Positions 1 to 7,069 of a DNA stretch of 64,000 nt are shown piece by piece. Position 1 is the first letter of the stretch. Every line of letters begins with the position of its first letter. Both the position numbers and the translations under genes were made by a program. Origin of the DNA: Micavibrio_B sp964399985 (GTDB taxonomy: Bacteria > Pseudomonadota > Alphaproteobacteria > Micavibrionales > Micavibrionaceae); contig CAYNRY010000001.1 in the NCBI GenBank assembly GCA_964399985.1, forward strand, positions 682,001-746,000, read 5' to 3'. The notes below the pieces were generated by a model. The model did no database searches and was not told where the DNA came from. It worked only from the letters and a program-made list of their open reading frames with translations.

Positions 1-1228
1 GCCATGCGAGTTTACCATGACCGATTTCACGGCGGCCCGGCGCACCCATACGGCCACATTCACCGACAGAATATGGAGGGAAGTTATAGTTGAGCATGAA
101 ACGCTCGCGGTATTCGCCTTCCAGAGCGTCGATGATTTGCTCGTCTTGGCCTGTTCCCAAAGTCGTAACAACGATCGCTTGTGTTTCACCGCGTGTGAAA
201 AGGGCAGAGCCGTGAACGCGTGGCAGGATGCCGACTTCGCAAGTGATCGGGCGGATATCGACAGTCGTGCGGCCATCGATACGTTTGCCGGTTTTCAGGA
301 TATTGCCGCGAACGACATCGGCCTCGAGTTTGTGGCAAAGATCGCCGATCAAACCGGATGTAATGCCGTTGGCTTCATCAACCAAAGTCTGGGAAGCGTT
401 TTCTTTTACCGCTTTAACTTTGTTCTGACGGGTCAGTTTGTCTTTTTCTGTATAGGCTTCCATCATGGAGGCAGAGAAAGCGTTTTTGATTTTCTCATAG
501 AGATCTTTGTGGATCAGGTTTTCCGCCGGAAGATCCCAGGCGTCTTTAGCTGCTGTTTCCGCCAAAGCGATGATACCGTCAATCACAGGTTGGAAGGCTT
601 TCCAACCGAATTGAACCGCACCGAGCATAATTTCTTCGGACAATTCTTTTGCTTCCGATTCAACCATCAGAACGCCTTCTTTTGTCCCGGCGACGATCAG
701 GTCAAGTTCTGAATCATCCATTTCCTGCATGGAAGGGTTCAGGATATATTGACCGTTTTTGTAACCGACGCGCGCACCAGCGATTGGGCCCATGAATGGA
801 ACGCCTGATAATGTCAGCGCAGCAGACGCGCCGATCATGGCGACGATATCGGCGGAGTTCTCAAGATCGTGGCTCATCGTCGTACAAATGATCTGAACTT
901 CGTTCAGGAAATCTTCAGGGAAAAGCGGGCGGATAGGACGGTCGATCAGGCGTGATGTCAGCGTTTCGAATTCACTTGGGCGTGTTTCGCGTTTGAAGAA
1001 ACCACCCGGGATGCGGCCTGTTGCATAGTATTTTTGTTGGTAGTGAACGGTCAGCGGGAAGAAATCCTGACCTTCTTTGACTTTTTTCGCTGCAACGGCT
1101 GTGCAGAGGACGGTCGTGCCGCCGATTGTGGCCAAAACCGCGCCATCGGCCTGACGGGCGACTTTACCTGTTTCGAGAATTACTTTTTTACCGCCGAAAT
1201 CGATTTCTTTGCGGGTGACGTTAAACAT
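1..1228 (-). CDS. pnp: Polyribonucleotide nucleotidyltransferase (PNPase), N-terminal part
   Basis: PNPase is the phosphorolytic 3'-5' exoribonuclease of the RNA degradosome. The gene runs off the left edge, so only about 409 N-terminal codons are visible, covering the first RNase PH domain, the all-alpha linker and the start of the second RNase PH domain. Recognisable stretches are FNVTRKEIDFGGKK at the start, YYATGRIPGGFFKRE near residue 65, RPLFPEDF, and REIGHGKLAW at the truncated end. The start ATG (1226-1228) follows an AGGA-type ribosome site. In most relatives pnp directly follows rpsO; here about 3.8 kb containing other genes separates them. KH and S1 domains should lie outside the window. 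Confidence 0.96.
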   Translation of the reverse strand, partial: MFNVTRKEIDFGGKKVILETGKVARQADGAVLATIGGTTVLCTAVAAKKVKEGQDFFPLTVHYQQKYYATGRIPGGFFKRETRPSEFETLTSRLIDRPIRPLFPEDFLNEVQIICTTMSHDLENSADIVAMIGASAALTLSGVPFMGPIAGARVGYKNGQYILNPSMQEMDDSELDLIVAGTKEGVLMVESEAKELSEEIMLGAVQFGWKAFQPVIDGIIALAETAAKDAWDLPAENLIHKDLYEKIKNAFSASMMEAYTEKDKLTRQNKVKAVKENASQTLVDEANGITSGLIGDLCHKLEADVVRGNILKTGKRIDGRTTVDIRPITCEVGILPRVHGSALFTRGETQAIVVTTLGTGQDEQIIDALEGEYRERFMLNYNFPPYSVGECGRMGAPGRREIGHGKLAW

Positions 1229-1543
1229 AGAGATAGTCCTTTCATATGTGCCAAAGCGAGCCTCCCAATTGAGACTCGTGGCGTTTTCAAGAATGCAAAA
1301 TTAAGGGGAGGGGTATGGGAGTGTCGGTGGACAGTCAAAAGCAGAAATCTGCCCTTGACGGTCAACCGAAACAGCTCAGTCACCTAAGCCTTTTCTTGCG
1401 GATTATTTCTGGCATGCTCTGATATATAAGTCAATTTATTCAATATATTAGTTTATACTAATTTGTTCAGTTTTTTATTGACGTAATACAGAGATTTATT
1501 TAAAAATTTTCCAGATTAATATATTCAAAAGGAATGATTATTT
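1229..1543. other. Intergenic region between pnp and an orphan gene
   Basis: About 315 bases without a convincing gene, between divergently transcribed pnp and the orphan at 1544. It contains a short hairpin near 1342-1353 (GCAGA/TCTGC) and a very AT-rich half from about 1420. A TTGACG at 1478-1483 could be a -35 box for the rightward gene, but no strong -10 sits at standard spacing. No clear pnp promoter was identified. Confidence 0.5.
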
Positions 1544-1945
1544 ATGATAGATGAACTTGCGGAATACGTTGAAAAACATACAACTCCAGTAAGCCGTTCC
1601 GTTGATAATGATAATTCTGCAGTTGATGTCGGATTTTTTAAAGTTTTAATTGACGAAAAGGCCGATACTGAAACTTTTCGTTCGCTTATCAAGAGCAGTC
1701 TTAAGGGAGAATTTGATGTTGTTATAGATCCTTTGGATGGAGATGAACACAGATATATCGAACTCGGTGCATGGATTGGCGACCAAGAACTTGCCATGCG
1801 TTTTATGGCCTTAACATCACATTTTAAGATGGCTCAATTGCTGACACCCAAAGTCATGATGGGGCAAAACATCGACCCAGCTTTGGAATCAAAACTGCTT
1901 AATGCCGGATATTGCACGATACGGGCCAAACACGAGCCTTCATAA
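1544..1945 (+). CDS. Hypothetical protein, 133 aa
   Basis: I do not recognise this family. The protein is acidic and soluble, with no signal peptide or membrane segment. The central part (about residues 45-75, EFDVVIDPLDGDEHRYIELG) reads like an alternating beta-strand region, followed by helices. An AAGGA ribosome site lies 10 bases before the ATG. The gene is AT-rich compared with gpmA downstream and is one of several orphans in the region that separates rpsO from pnp. About 70 bases separate it from gpmA, so it may or may not share a transcript with it. No function is proposed. Confidence 0.7.
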   Translation: MIDELAEYVEKHTTPVSRSVDNDNSAVDVGFFKVLIDEKADTETFRSLIKSSLKGEFDVVIDPLDGDEHRYIELGAWIGDQELAMRFMALTSHFKMAQLLTPKVMMGQNIDPALESKLLNAGYCTIRAKHEPS

Positions 1946-1989
1946 CTTTCATTATCAGTTTGGGTTCATGTAACTTTTTAGGATAAACT

Positions 1990-2012
1990 GGCTTTCTTAA
2001 GAAAGGAAAGCC
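1990..2012 (+). promoter_or_regulatory. Hairpin enclosing the gpmA ribosome binding site
   Basis: GGCTTTC (1990-1996) pairs with GAAAGCC (2006-2012), and the intervening bases include the AAAGGA ribosome site. The gpmA ATG is at 2014. The Shine-Dalgarno sequence would be largely hidden in the folded mRNA leader. Any regulatory role is inference. Confidence 0.4.
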
Positions 2013-2013
2013 A

Positions 2014-2664
2014 ATGAATTATCTCGTCCTGCTCCGCCACGGCCAAAGCCAGTGGAATTTAGAGAACCGCTTTACAGGGTTCCATGATGTTGAATTAAGC
2101 GATCAGGGTCGTAGCGAGGCCGCGCAAGCCGGAGAAAATCTTAAAGAATTCGGCATTAAATTCGACAAGGTTTATACCTCTACGCTTAAGCGTGCATTTA
2201 ATACTGCCGAGATCGCTCTGGCGGCGGCGGGCGAGAATGACCTGCTGAAAGAAATGATCAAAAGCGAAGATATGCGCGAGCGCGATTACGGAGATCTGAC
2301 CGGTTTAAACAAAGCCGAGACAGCGCTGAAATACGGCGACGAGCAGGTCCATATCTGGAGACGCTCCTATGATGTTCAACCTCCGGGCGGCGAGAGCCTG
2401 TTCGATGTTGTCGAAAGGCGCGTTCGTCCTTATTACACCAACAAGATCAAACTCGATATTGATGCCGGTAAAAACGTTCTGGTCGCGGCGCATGGAAATT
2501 CCCTTCGCGCACTTTTGATTATCCTTGGCGAAAACACGCCCGAGAATATCAACGAAACAGAAATCCCGACAGGCTCGCCCTTGGTCATCCAATTCGAAAA
2601 CGGAAAGCGCGTTGATAAATTCTACCTGACCGAACGCATGGCGGAAAAGAAAGAAGCTTCATAA
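2014..2664 (+). CDS. gpmA: 2,3-bisphosphoglycerate-dependent phosphoglycerate mutase
   Basis: The enzyme interconverts 3- and 2-phosphoglycerate in glycolysis/gluconeogenesis in the cytoplasm. The histidine phosphatase signature LLRHGQSQWN is at residues 6-15, with catalytic His9. MRERDYGDLTG near residue 88 carries the acid/base Glu, and AAHGNSLRALL near residue 160 holds the second active-site His. The length (216 aa) fits the short dPGM form common in alphaproteobacteria. The start is set by an AAAGGAAA ribosome site. The stop codon overlaps the next gene's ATG (TAATG), so the metal exporter is probably translationally coupled to it. Confidence 0.95.
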   Translation: MNYLVLLRHGQSQWNLENRFTGFHDVELSDQGRSEAAQAGENLKEFGIKFDKVYTSTLKRAFNTAEIALAAAGENDLLKEMIKSEDMRERDYGDLTGLNKAETALKYGDEQVHIWRRSYDVQPPGGESLFDVVERRVRPYYTNKIKLDIDAGKNVLVAAHGNSLRALLIILGENTPENINETEIPTGSPLVIQFENGKRVDKFYLTERMAEKKEAS

Positions 2665-3569
2665 TGGGCGCAGGCTGCGGTCACCATCACCACCAGGGGC
2701 ACAGTCATGGCCACTCCCATGGCGATGGAAAAATAAGCTGGGCGGTCGGTATCAATATGCTGCTGACCTTGGCGCAATTGGTTGGCGGTATTTTTGCCGG
2801 ATCGCTGGCTTTGATCGCAGATGCCATCCACAATTTTTCCGATGCCGGGGCGCTGTTACTGGCCTTGATTGCCCGTAAGATCGCCCGCCGCGCACCGGAT
2901 GCCAAACGCACCTATGGCTATAAAAAAGTAGAGACATTGGCGGCATTCACCAATTTCCTGCTGCTTATTTTAATTGCGCTGTGGCTGGCTGTAGAAGCGG
3001 TGATGCGGTTTTTCGATCCGCAGCCGGTGATCGGCCAGACGATGTTTGTCCTTGCGGGCATTGCTCTTATCATCGATATCGGCACGGCTTTACTTGTGCG
3101 GCGAGAGGCCAAAACAAATCAGAATATGCGCGCGGCTTATCTGCATAATATTGCCGATGCCGTGTCGTCAGTGGGTGTGATGATCGCAGGGCTGGCGATT
3201 ATCCAATTCGGCTGGACATGGCTGGACCCGCTAATCACACTCGCGATTTCCGGCTATATCGTCATGCATGCGATGCATGATTTTCCAGACATCATCAATA
3301 TCCTGATCGATGGTAAATCTTCAGATTTATCGGCGGATGAAATTACCGAAAAAATTACGGTGATAGATGGCGTCGAAAATATTCACCATATCCATCTGCG
3401 CCAGATGGGTGAGGGCAGTCATGCCATGGAAGCGCATATACTTTTGCAGGAAAATGCAGCGATTGAGATTGTTAAGACCAATATCAAATCATGTCTGGAA
3501 AAATTGGATATTCATCACAGCACGCTGGAGTTTGAAACAGCGCCTTGTCTGTCACCAAAATGTGATTAG
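2664..3569 (+). CDS. Cation diffusion facilitator (CDF) family metal exporter
   Basis: This inner-membrane CDF antiporter probably exports Zn2+ or a similar divalent cation, as ZitB/CzcD do. The first 20 residues are a His/Gly-rich metal-binding tail (HHHHQGHSHGHSHG). About six hydrophobic segments follow between residues 25 and 205. Two transport-site motifs are visible: HNFSDAGALL near residue 56 (the HxxxD of TM2) and HNIADAVSSVGV near residue 160 (TM5). The C-terminal cytoplasmic ferredoxin-like domain carries HIHLRQMGEGSHAMEAHI. The ATG overlaps the gpmA stop by one base. Substrate identity is inferred from the family only. Confidence 0.92.
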   Translation: MGAGCGHHHHQGHSHGHSHGDGKISWAVGINMLLTLAQLVGGIFAGSLALIADAIHNFSDAGALLLALIARKIARRAPDAKRTYGYKKVETLAAFTNFLLLILIALWLAVEAVMRFFDPQPVIGQTMFVLAGIALIIDIGTALLVRREAKTNQNMRAAYLHNIADAVSSVGVMIAGLAIIQFGWTWLDPLITLAISGYIVMHAMHDFPDIINILIDGKSSDLSADEITEKITVIDGVENIHHIHLRQMGEGSHAMEAHILLQENAAIEIVKTNIKSCLEKLDIHHSTLEFETAPCLSPKCD

Positions 3570-3724
3570 AAATTCATTTGCTGTTGCTGGATGGCAATCT
3601 GGCGATCGCGATCAGAGGCATAGCGAGATGTCTGCTGCTGTAATTCTTGTTTGACTTCAGTTTTAACTAGAGGACTGGCTTCTTGCTGATAGACAATTCT
3701 TAAAGCTTGGACTTGGTTACGCAT
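3566..3724 (-). CDS. Possible small glutamine-rich protein, 52 aa
   Basis: A complete 53-codon frame begins MRNQVQALRIVYQQEASP and ends QQQQMNF; it was read directly from the minus strand. It is rich in Gln and charged residues, with no membrane segment. Its stop overlaps the stop of the convergent CDF exporter. The ribosome site is weak (a GAGTG stretch upstream). I do not recognise it; it may be a real small gene or a chance frame. Confidence 0.35.
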   Translation of the reverse strand: MRNQVQALRIVYQQEASPLVKTEVKQELQQQTSRYASDRDRQIAIQQQQMNF

Positions 3725-3786
3725 TTTACACACTCGTTGTTATTATTTGATGATCTTATACACATGACCTGTGGATAAGTGCAACA

Positions 3787-3815
3787 AAAAAGCGCCCCGT
3801 TTCCGGTGCGCCTTT
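3787..3815 (-). terminator. Intrinsic terminator of the 3841-4068 gene
   Basis: Read on the minus strand, GCGC-A-CCG and CGG-G-GCGC form a stem around a GAAA tetraloop, followed by six T. It lies about 25 bases after the stop of the small membrane protein gene. A-runs on the other side could allow weak rightward function. Confidence 0.75.
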
Positions 3816-3840
3816 TATACTTTACTTTAAGAAAATAGGA

Positions 3841-4068
3841 TTATTGAGTGTTGGTGGCGTCTTTGACATCATCCGCGATGCGTTCGCCCGGTGTGCGGTC
3901 TTCGAGTTCGCGGGCCGCGTTATCTACGCCGTTTGGAAGCTCGGATACCGCATCGCCAGCCTTTTCAAAGCCGTTACGTTGGTCTGGCATGGTGAGGACT
4001 GCATAAGCGCCACCGATAATAACAACAGCAGCAATAACACCGATAATAGTTTTTGAATTAGACGCCAT
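3841..4068 (-). CDS. Small single-pass membrane protein, 75 aa
   Basis: A short N-terminus (MASNSK) precedes one hydrophobic segment (residues 7-27, TIIGVIAAVVIIGGAYAVLTM) and then a charged, acidic tail of about 48 residues. The tail resembles the short amphipathic repeats of small stress-type membrane proteins, but I do not recognise a family. An AAGGA ribosome site precedes the ATG and a good terminator follows the stop, so this is a monocistronic unit. Topology and function are inferred or unknown. Confidence 0.75.
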   Translation of the reverse strand: MASNSKTIIGVIAAVVIIGGAYAVLTMPDQRNGFEKAGDAVSELPNGVDNAARELEDRTPGERIADDVKDATNTQ

Positions 4069-4133
4069 TTGAAAATTCCTTTTTTGGTTAATTGGACTTA
4101 ACTAATGGAATAAGTACAGTTAAGTTCCATTTG

Positions 4134-4162
4134 TTGACATAATAATTTTTATAGTTTATTAT
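4134..4162 (+). promoter_or_regulatory. Sigma-70 promoter, possibly giving a leaderless mRNA
   Basis: TTGACA at 4134-4139, a 17-base spacer and TATTAT at 4157-4162 form a near-consensus promoter. Transcription should begin around 4169-4171, and the next gene's ATG is at 4171, with no Shine-Dalgarno sequence. A near-perfect inverted repeat (GGACTTAACT at 4094-4103, AGTTAAGTTCC at 4118-4128) lies just upstream and could bind a regulator. Confidence 0.65.
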
Positions 4163-4170
4163 AACGGTCT

Positions 4171-5055
4171 ATGGAATTTAGTCAGGTCAGTAAAAAACTC
4201 AGACAATTGCGTAAAGAAGCACGATGGGAGGATTCTCTTTCCGAGATCGCCGTAGCTAAAGTCAAATTTCCTGAAGAAAAGGTTCGGCTTTTAGGATTCG
4301 AATTCGAAGTTGCAATCGGCAGAGGCGATCTTGATAAAGCGTCTGCTCTGTTGCAGGAGCTACCTAATAGCGACAGAGCCTATCAGTCATTCCAGAAAAA
4401 ATTGCATTCGTTGAAAACAAACCCTGAAGAGAGAATTCTCAAACAGAGGTTTGCCGCATGGCATGAAGATCGCGGATGGACAAAAACGAAGAAAGTTTGG
4501 CCGTTGGTTTTGCGCGCGTATCAATTGGATCCCAGCAACACAATGTATGAGTCATATATAAAACAAGTCGGGCTTAACTATATCATGCTGCATTTAAGCG
4601 CGGGAAACGTTTTGAAGGCCAACGAGATTTTTGCTTGTCTGCCCGTTACACAATTAAATCGTAATGTTTACTCTGTGGCGCGCAATCTTATTGCACAAGG
4701 CAATGCGCAGGCTGCGTCACCTCTTTTGATATCTTTGCTTCATAATGGGGAAAAACCGCCATCGGAATTAGTAATTTTATCACTAACCGCCGTTGATAAT
4801 ACCAATCGTATTTTATCTCAAATCTGGAGTGGGGTTTCAGCTCATTATTCAGAAGAGGAATTCCGTGAATTTCGTCAGAAAGCGTATGAGATAACAAAAA
4901 ATCCTCTGTTGGCTTTAACCGACGATTTTAATTTATACGGCTGCGGCTCTGGTAAAATTTTTACGCACGCTGAATTCAGCATTCACGGAGCTATTGATAG
5001 CAAGACAATGAGTGTAGTTGGTGATCCGCGGCTGCACCGTCGTATCGATGAATAA
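4171..5055 (+). CDS. Hypothetical alpha-helical protein (TPR-like), 294 aa
   Basis: Family not recognised. The sequence is almost entirely predicted helix, with repeated helix pairs: residues 1-90 read like tetratricopeptide-type hairpins (ARWEDSLSEIAVAKVKFPEEKVRLLGFEFEV is an example that spans two helices). A second helical block covers residues 120-230, and no membrane or signal segment is present. There is no ribosome site; the promoter ends only about 8 bases before the ATG, suggesting leaderless translation. The gene is AT-rich compared with its neighbours and ends at a bidirectional terminator shared with rpsO. TPR assignment is tentative. Confidence 0.75.
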   Translation: MEFSQVSKKLRQLRKEARWEDSLSEIAVAKVKFPEEKVRLLGFEFEVAIGRGDLDKASALLQELPNSDRAYQSFQKKLHSLKTNPEERILKQRFAAWHEDRGWTKTKKVWPLVLRAYQLDPSNTMYESYIKQVGLNYIMLHLSAGNVLKANEIFACLPVTQLNRNVYSVARNLIAQGNAQAASPLLISLLHNGEKPPSELVILSLTAVDNTNRILSQIWSGVSAHYSEEEFREFRQKAYEITKNPLLALTDDFNLYGCGSGKIFTHAEFSIHGAIDSKTMSVVGDPRLHRRIDE

Positions 5056-5083
5056 AAAACCCCGCCAATCGGCGGGGTTTTAA
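5056..5083. terminator. Bidirectional intrinsic terminator between the 4171 gene and rpsO
   Basis: AACCCCGCC (5058-5066), loop AATC, GGCGGGGTT (5071-5079), with A-runs before and T-runs after. It lies 3 bases after one stop codon and 5 bases beyond the opposing stop, so it serves both convergent genes. Confidence 0.93.
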
Positions 5084-5087
5084 ATTC

Positions 5088-5357
5088 TTACTTACGAAGA
5101 CCGAGTTTTTCGATCAGCGTTTTGTAACGTCTTTCGTCTTTCTTCTTGAGGTAGTCAAGAAGCTTACGGCGTTTGGCAACGTGAGCCAAAAGTCCGCGGC
5201 GGGAGGACATATCTTTTTTGTGTTGTTCCATGTGGCCAGACAGCATGTTGATGCGGGCGGTCAGGATGGCAACTTGTACTTCTGGTGAACCTGTGTCATT
5301 GGCGGCCGTTTGGTTCTCTTTGATGGCCTGAGCTTTAAGCTCGCTTAGTACCGACAT
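5088..5357 (-). CDS. rpsO: 30S ribosomal protein uS15
   Basis: This is an 89-residue primary-binding protein of the 30S platform that contacts 16S rRNA helices 20-22. The family motifs TGSPEVQVAILTARIN (about residues 21-36), HKKDMSSRRGL and RRKLLDYLKKKD are all present. A longer frame exists upstream, but the ATG at 5355-5357 has a perfect AAGGAG site and gives the family length. It ends the rimP-to-rpsO operon, 19 bases after truB. Unusually, pnp does not follow; a terminator does. Confidence 0.97.
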   Translation of the reverse strand: MSVLSELKAQAIKENQTAANDTGSPEVQVAILTARINMLSGHMEQHKKDMSSRRGLLAHVAKRRKLLDYLKKKDERRYKTLIEKLGLRK

Positions 5358-5376
5358 CGTCTTCTCCTTTTCAGGG

Positions 5377-6315
5377 TTAGAGGTTAAATACACGCACTGG
5401 CTGGGCTTCAACTCCGGTTGCTTCCAAAATCGCAAGAGCTTTCCCGCGATAGGAGGCTAGAATTAAGCCCGGTACTCCCGACTTGAAGTCATGACCGATG
5501 GATACTAGTCGTTGAACATCAGGTCGTGCCACGAAGGTCAGCTTTTGGCCGTTTCGCAGTTTTTGAGCCTCCGGATCGGTTACGGCCAGTACCGGGATGT
5601 CGTCCAGTACGGTCTCGACGGGAAGCACAATGCTTTCGTGATTTGGGTTATCGTCATTTTGGTCGAAAAACGCAAGCGAAATCGAATTTTCAAGGTTAAA
5701 AGGCCCGACAGCTTCGCGGATCAGGCTCGTAATCGTGCCGTAGGTGCCCAAAGCCAGCCCCATATCGCGGGCGAGGGAGCGGACATAGGTGCCTTTGCCG
5801 CAAGTGGCGCGGAAAGTCGTGTCGGTTCCGGCATGCTCGACGATAGACAGTTCATAGACATTAACAGGGCGGGCGTCGAGATCGGGCGCTTTTCCGGCGC
5901 GGGCCAGATCATAGGCTCTTTGGCCGTCCACTTTGATCGCCGAAAAAGTCGGCGGCTTTTGCATGATCTCACCCGTAAAGGCAGGAAGGATCGCTTTGAT
6001 CTGGTCTTCCGAGGGGCGGATATCTGATGTTGCCATGATCTCGCCTTCGAGATCATCTGTCGTTGTCTGCTCGCCCCATTTGACGGTGAAGAGATAAATC
6101 TTGTCGTCTTCCATCATATACTGGACAAGCTTTGTCGCTTCGCCAAGCGCGATGGGAAGAATTCCGGAAGCTAAAGGATCGAGCGTTCCGGCGTGGCCGA
6201 TTTTCGGGAACTTCATGGCGCGTTTGATTTTCATTAGCGCGTCATTTGACGTCATGCCTGCGGGCTTGTTCAGATTGATCCAGCCGCTGATATCGTTTTT
6301 CGGTTTACGGGGCAT
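5377..6315 (-). CDS. truB: tRNA pseudouridine(55) synthase
   Basis: TruB makes the universal pseudouridine 55 in the tRNA T-loop. The TruB signature GWINLNKPAGMTSND is at residues 11-25, and the catalytic loop HAGTLDPLASGILP has Asp46 as the catalytic residue. KIGHAGTLDP, KPPTFSAIKVDGQRAYDLAR and GTYVRSLARDMG follow in the usual order. The C-terminal 70 residues form the divergent PUA-like part. The length of 312 aa is normal. It abuts rbfA with no spacing (ATG directly after the rbfA stop), consistent with one transcript. Confidence 0.96.
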   Translation of the reverse strand: MPRKPKNDISGWINLNKPAGMTSNDALMKIKRAMKFPKIGHAGTLDPLASGILPIALGEATKLVQYMMEDDKIYLFTVKWGEQTTTDDLEGEIMATSDIRPSEDQIKAILPAFTGEIMQKPPTFSAIKVDGQRAYDLARAGKAPDLDARPVNVYELSIVEHAGTDTTFRATCGKGTYVRSLARDMGLALGTYGTITSLIREAVGPFNLENSISLAFFDQNDDNPNHESIVLPVETVLDDIPVLAVTDPEAQKLRNGQKLTFVARPDVQRLVSIGHDFKSGVPGLILASYRGKALAILEATGVEAQPVRVFNL

Positions 6316-6705
6316 TTAATCTTCTTCGGCGGCCTTGGGAATGTTATGCAGCAGTTCTTCGATCCGTGCGGATTTTTCGAACGAGTCATCGCCCGCAAAT
6401 CTAAGTTTAGGTGTAAAGCGTGTTTGCAGACGCTTGGCGATCTCTTTTTGAAAAACAAAGGCCTCGCCGTTCAAAGCCGTTAACATCGAACCCATCTCGG
6501 CACCGGTGAGCTTGATAATATAAGCCGTGGCCTGTTTAAGGTCGGGGCTGACGGTCACTTCTGTAACCGTTACGGCATGGGCCGCATCAAAGAGAAGCGG
6601 ATCGCCGAATTTTCCCCGTTGAAGCATTTCAACGATGATGTGCCTGACCTGTTCACCGACGCGCAGTTGTCTTTGTGTCGGGCCTATGGGTGTTTTATGA
6701 CGCAA
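6316..6705 (-). CDS. rbfA: 30S ribosome-binding factor A
   Basis: RbfA is a late 30S assembly factor that binds immature subunits and helps process the 16S rRNA 5' end. The 129-residue protein opens with the family pattern QRQLRVGEQVRHIIVEML and has the KH-type core VTVTEVTVSPDLKQATAYI. The C-terminal FTPKLRFAGDDSFEKSARIEELL matches the conserved end, where FxxDxSxxxxxxIxxLL is typical. It overlaps the upstream orphan's end by 11 bases and touches truB. Confidence 0.94.
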   Translation of the reverse strand: MRHKTPIGPTQRQLRVGEQVRHIIVEMLQRGKFGDPLLFDAAHAVTVTEVTVSPDLKQATAYIIKLTGAEMGSMLTALNGEAFVFQKEIAKRLQTRFTPKLRFAGDDSFEKSARIEELLHNIPKAAEED

Positions 6706-7036
6706 GTTCTAAAGCTTTCGGTTTTATTGCATTTCGATGTGTCACGGTAATAAGGTCTTCGCCTTCGATTGAAATTGAAGTTGTAACAACATCTTCAGAT
6801 TTAGTCATTGCGATTATGCGATCAAACGCATCGTTAAAAGGAAGAGATGGTATTACTCCAAATGTAGCTTCAACTTGTTCGGGCTTGCTGTTTTCATCGC
6901 ATTTAATGCTGCGGGAAACTCTTGCTCTTTCATTATCTAGAACTGCCAATGCAGCTGCCTTCGAAACTAATTCCATGTGATTAGAATCCTCGGCAGCATA
7001 GACAAATCGAACAGTTAGAAGCTTATTAGGTGTCAT
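6695..7036 (-). CDS. Orphan protein inserted between infB and rbfA, 113 aa
   Basis: Not recognised. The sequence starts MTPNKLLTVRFVYAAEDSN and looks like a mixed alpha/beta fold: an N-terminal strand, a helix rich in Ala (residues 20-36), then beta-rich repeats (VVTTSISIEGEDLITVTH near residue 85). There is no signal or membrane segment. An AAGGA site sits before the ATG. The 3' end overlaps rbfA, so it is probably cotranslated within the operon. Most bacteria have infB and rbfA adjacent, so this is an insertion; its AT-rich codon choice differs from both neighbours. Confidence 0.75.
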   Translation of the reverse strand: MTPNKLLTVRFVYAAEDSNHMELVSKAAALAVLDNERARVSRSIKCDENSKPEQVEATFGVIPSLPFNDAFDRIIAMTKSEDVVTTSISIEGEDLITVTHRNAIKPKALELAS

Positions 7037-7069
7037 ATTTATTCCTTTACGCAGTAAGAGTTATTTTAA

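Noticed and set aside
17..712. Long plus-strand frame at the left edge.
   Set aside because: It is the antisense of pnp, whose minus-strand product is clearly recognisable.
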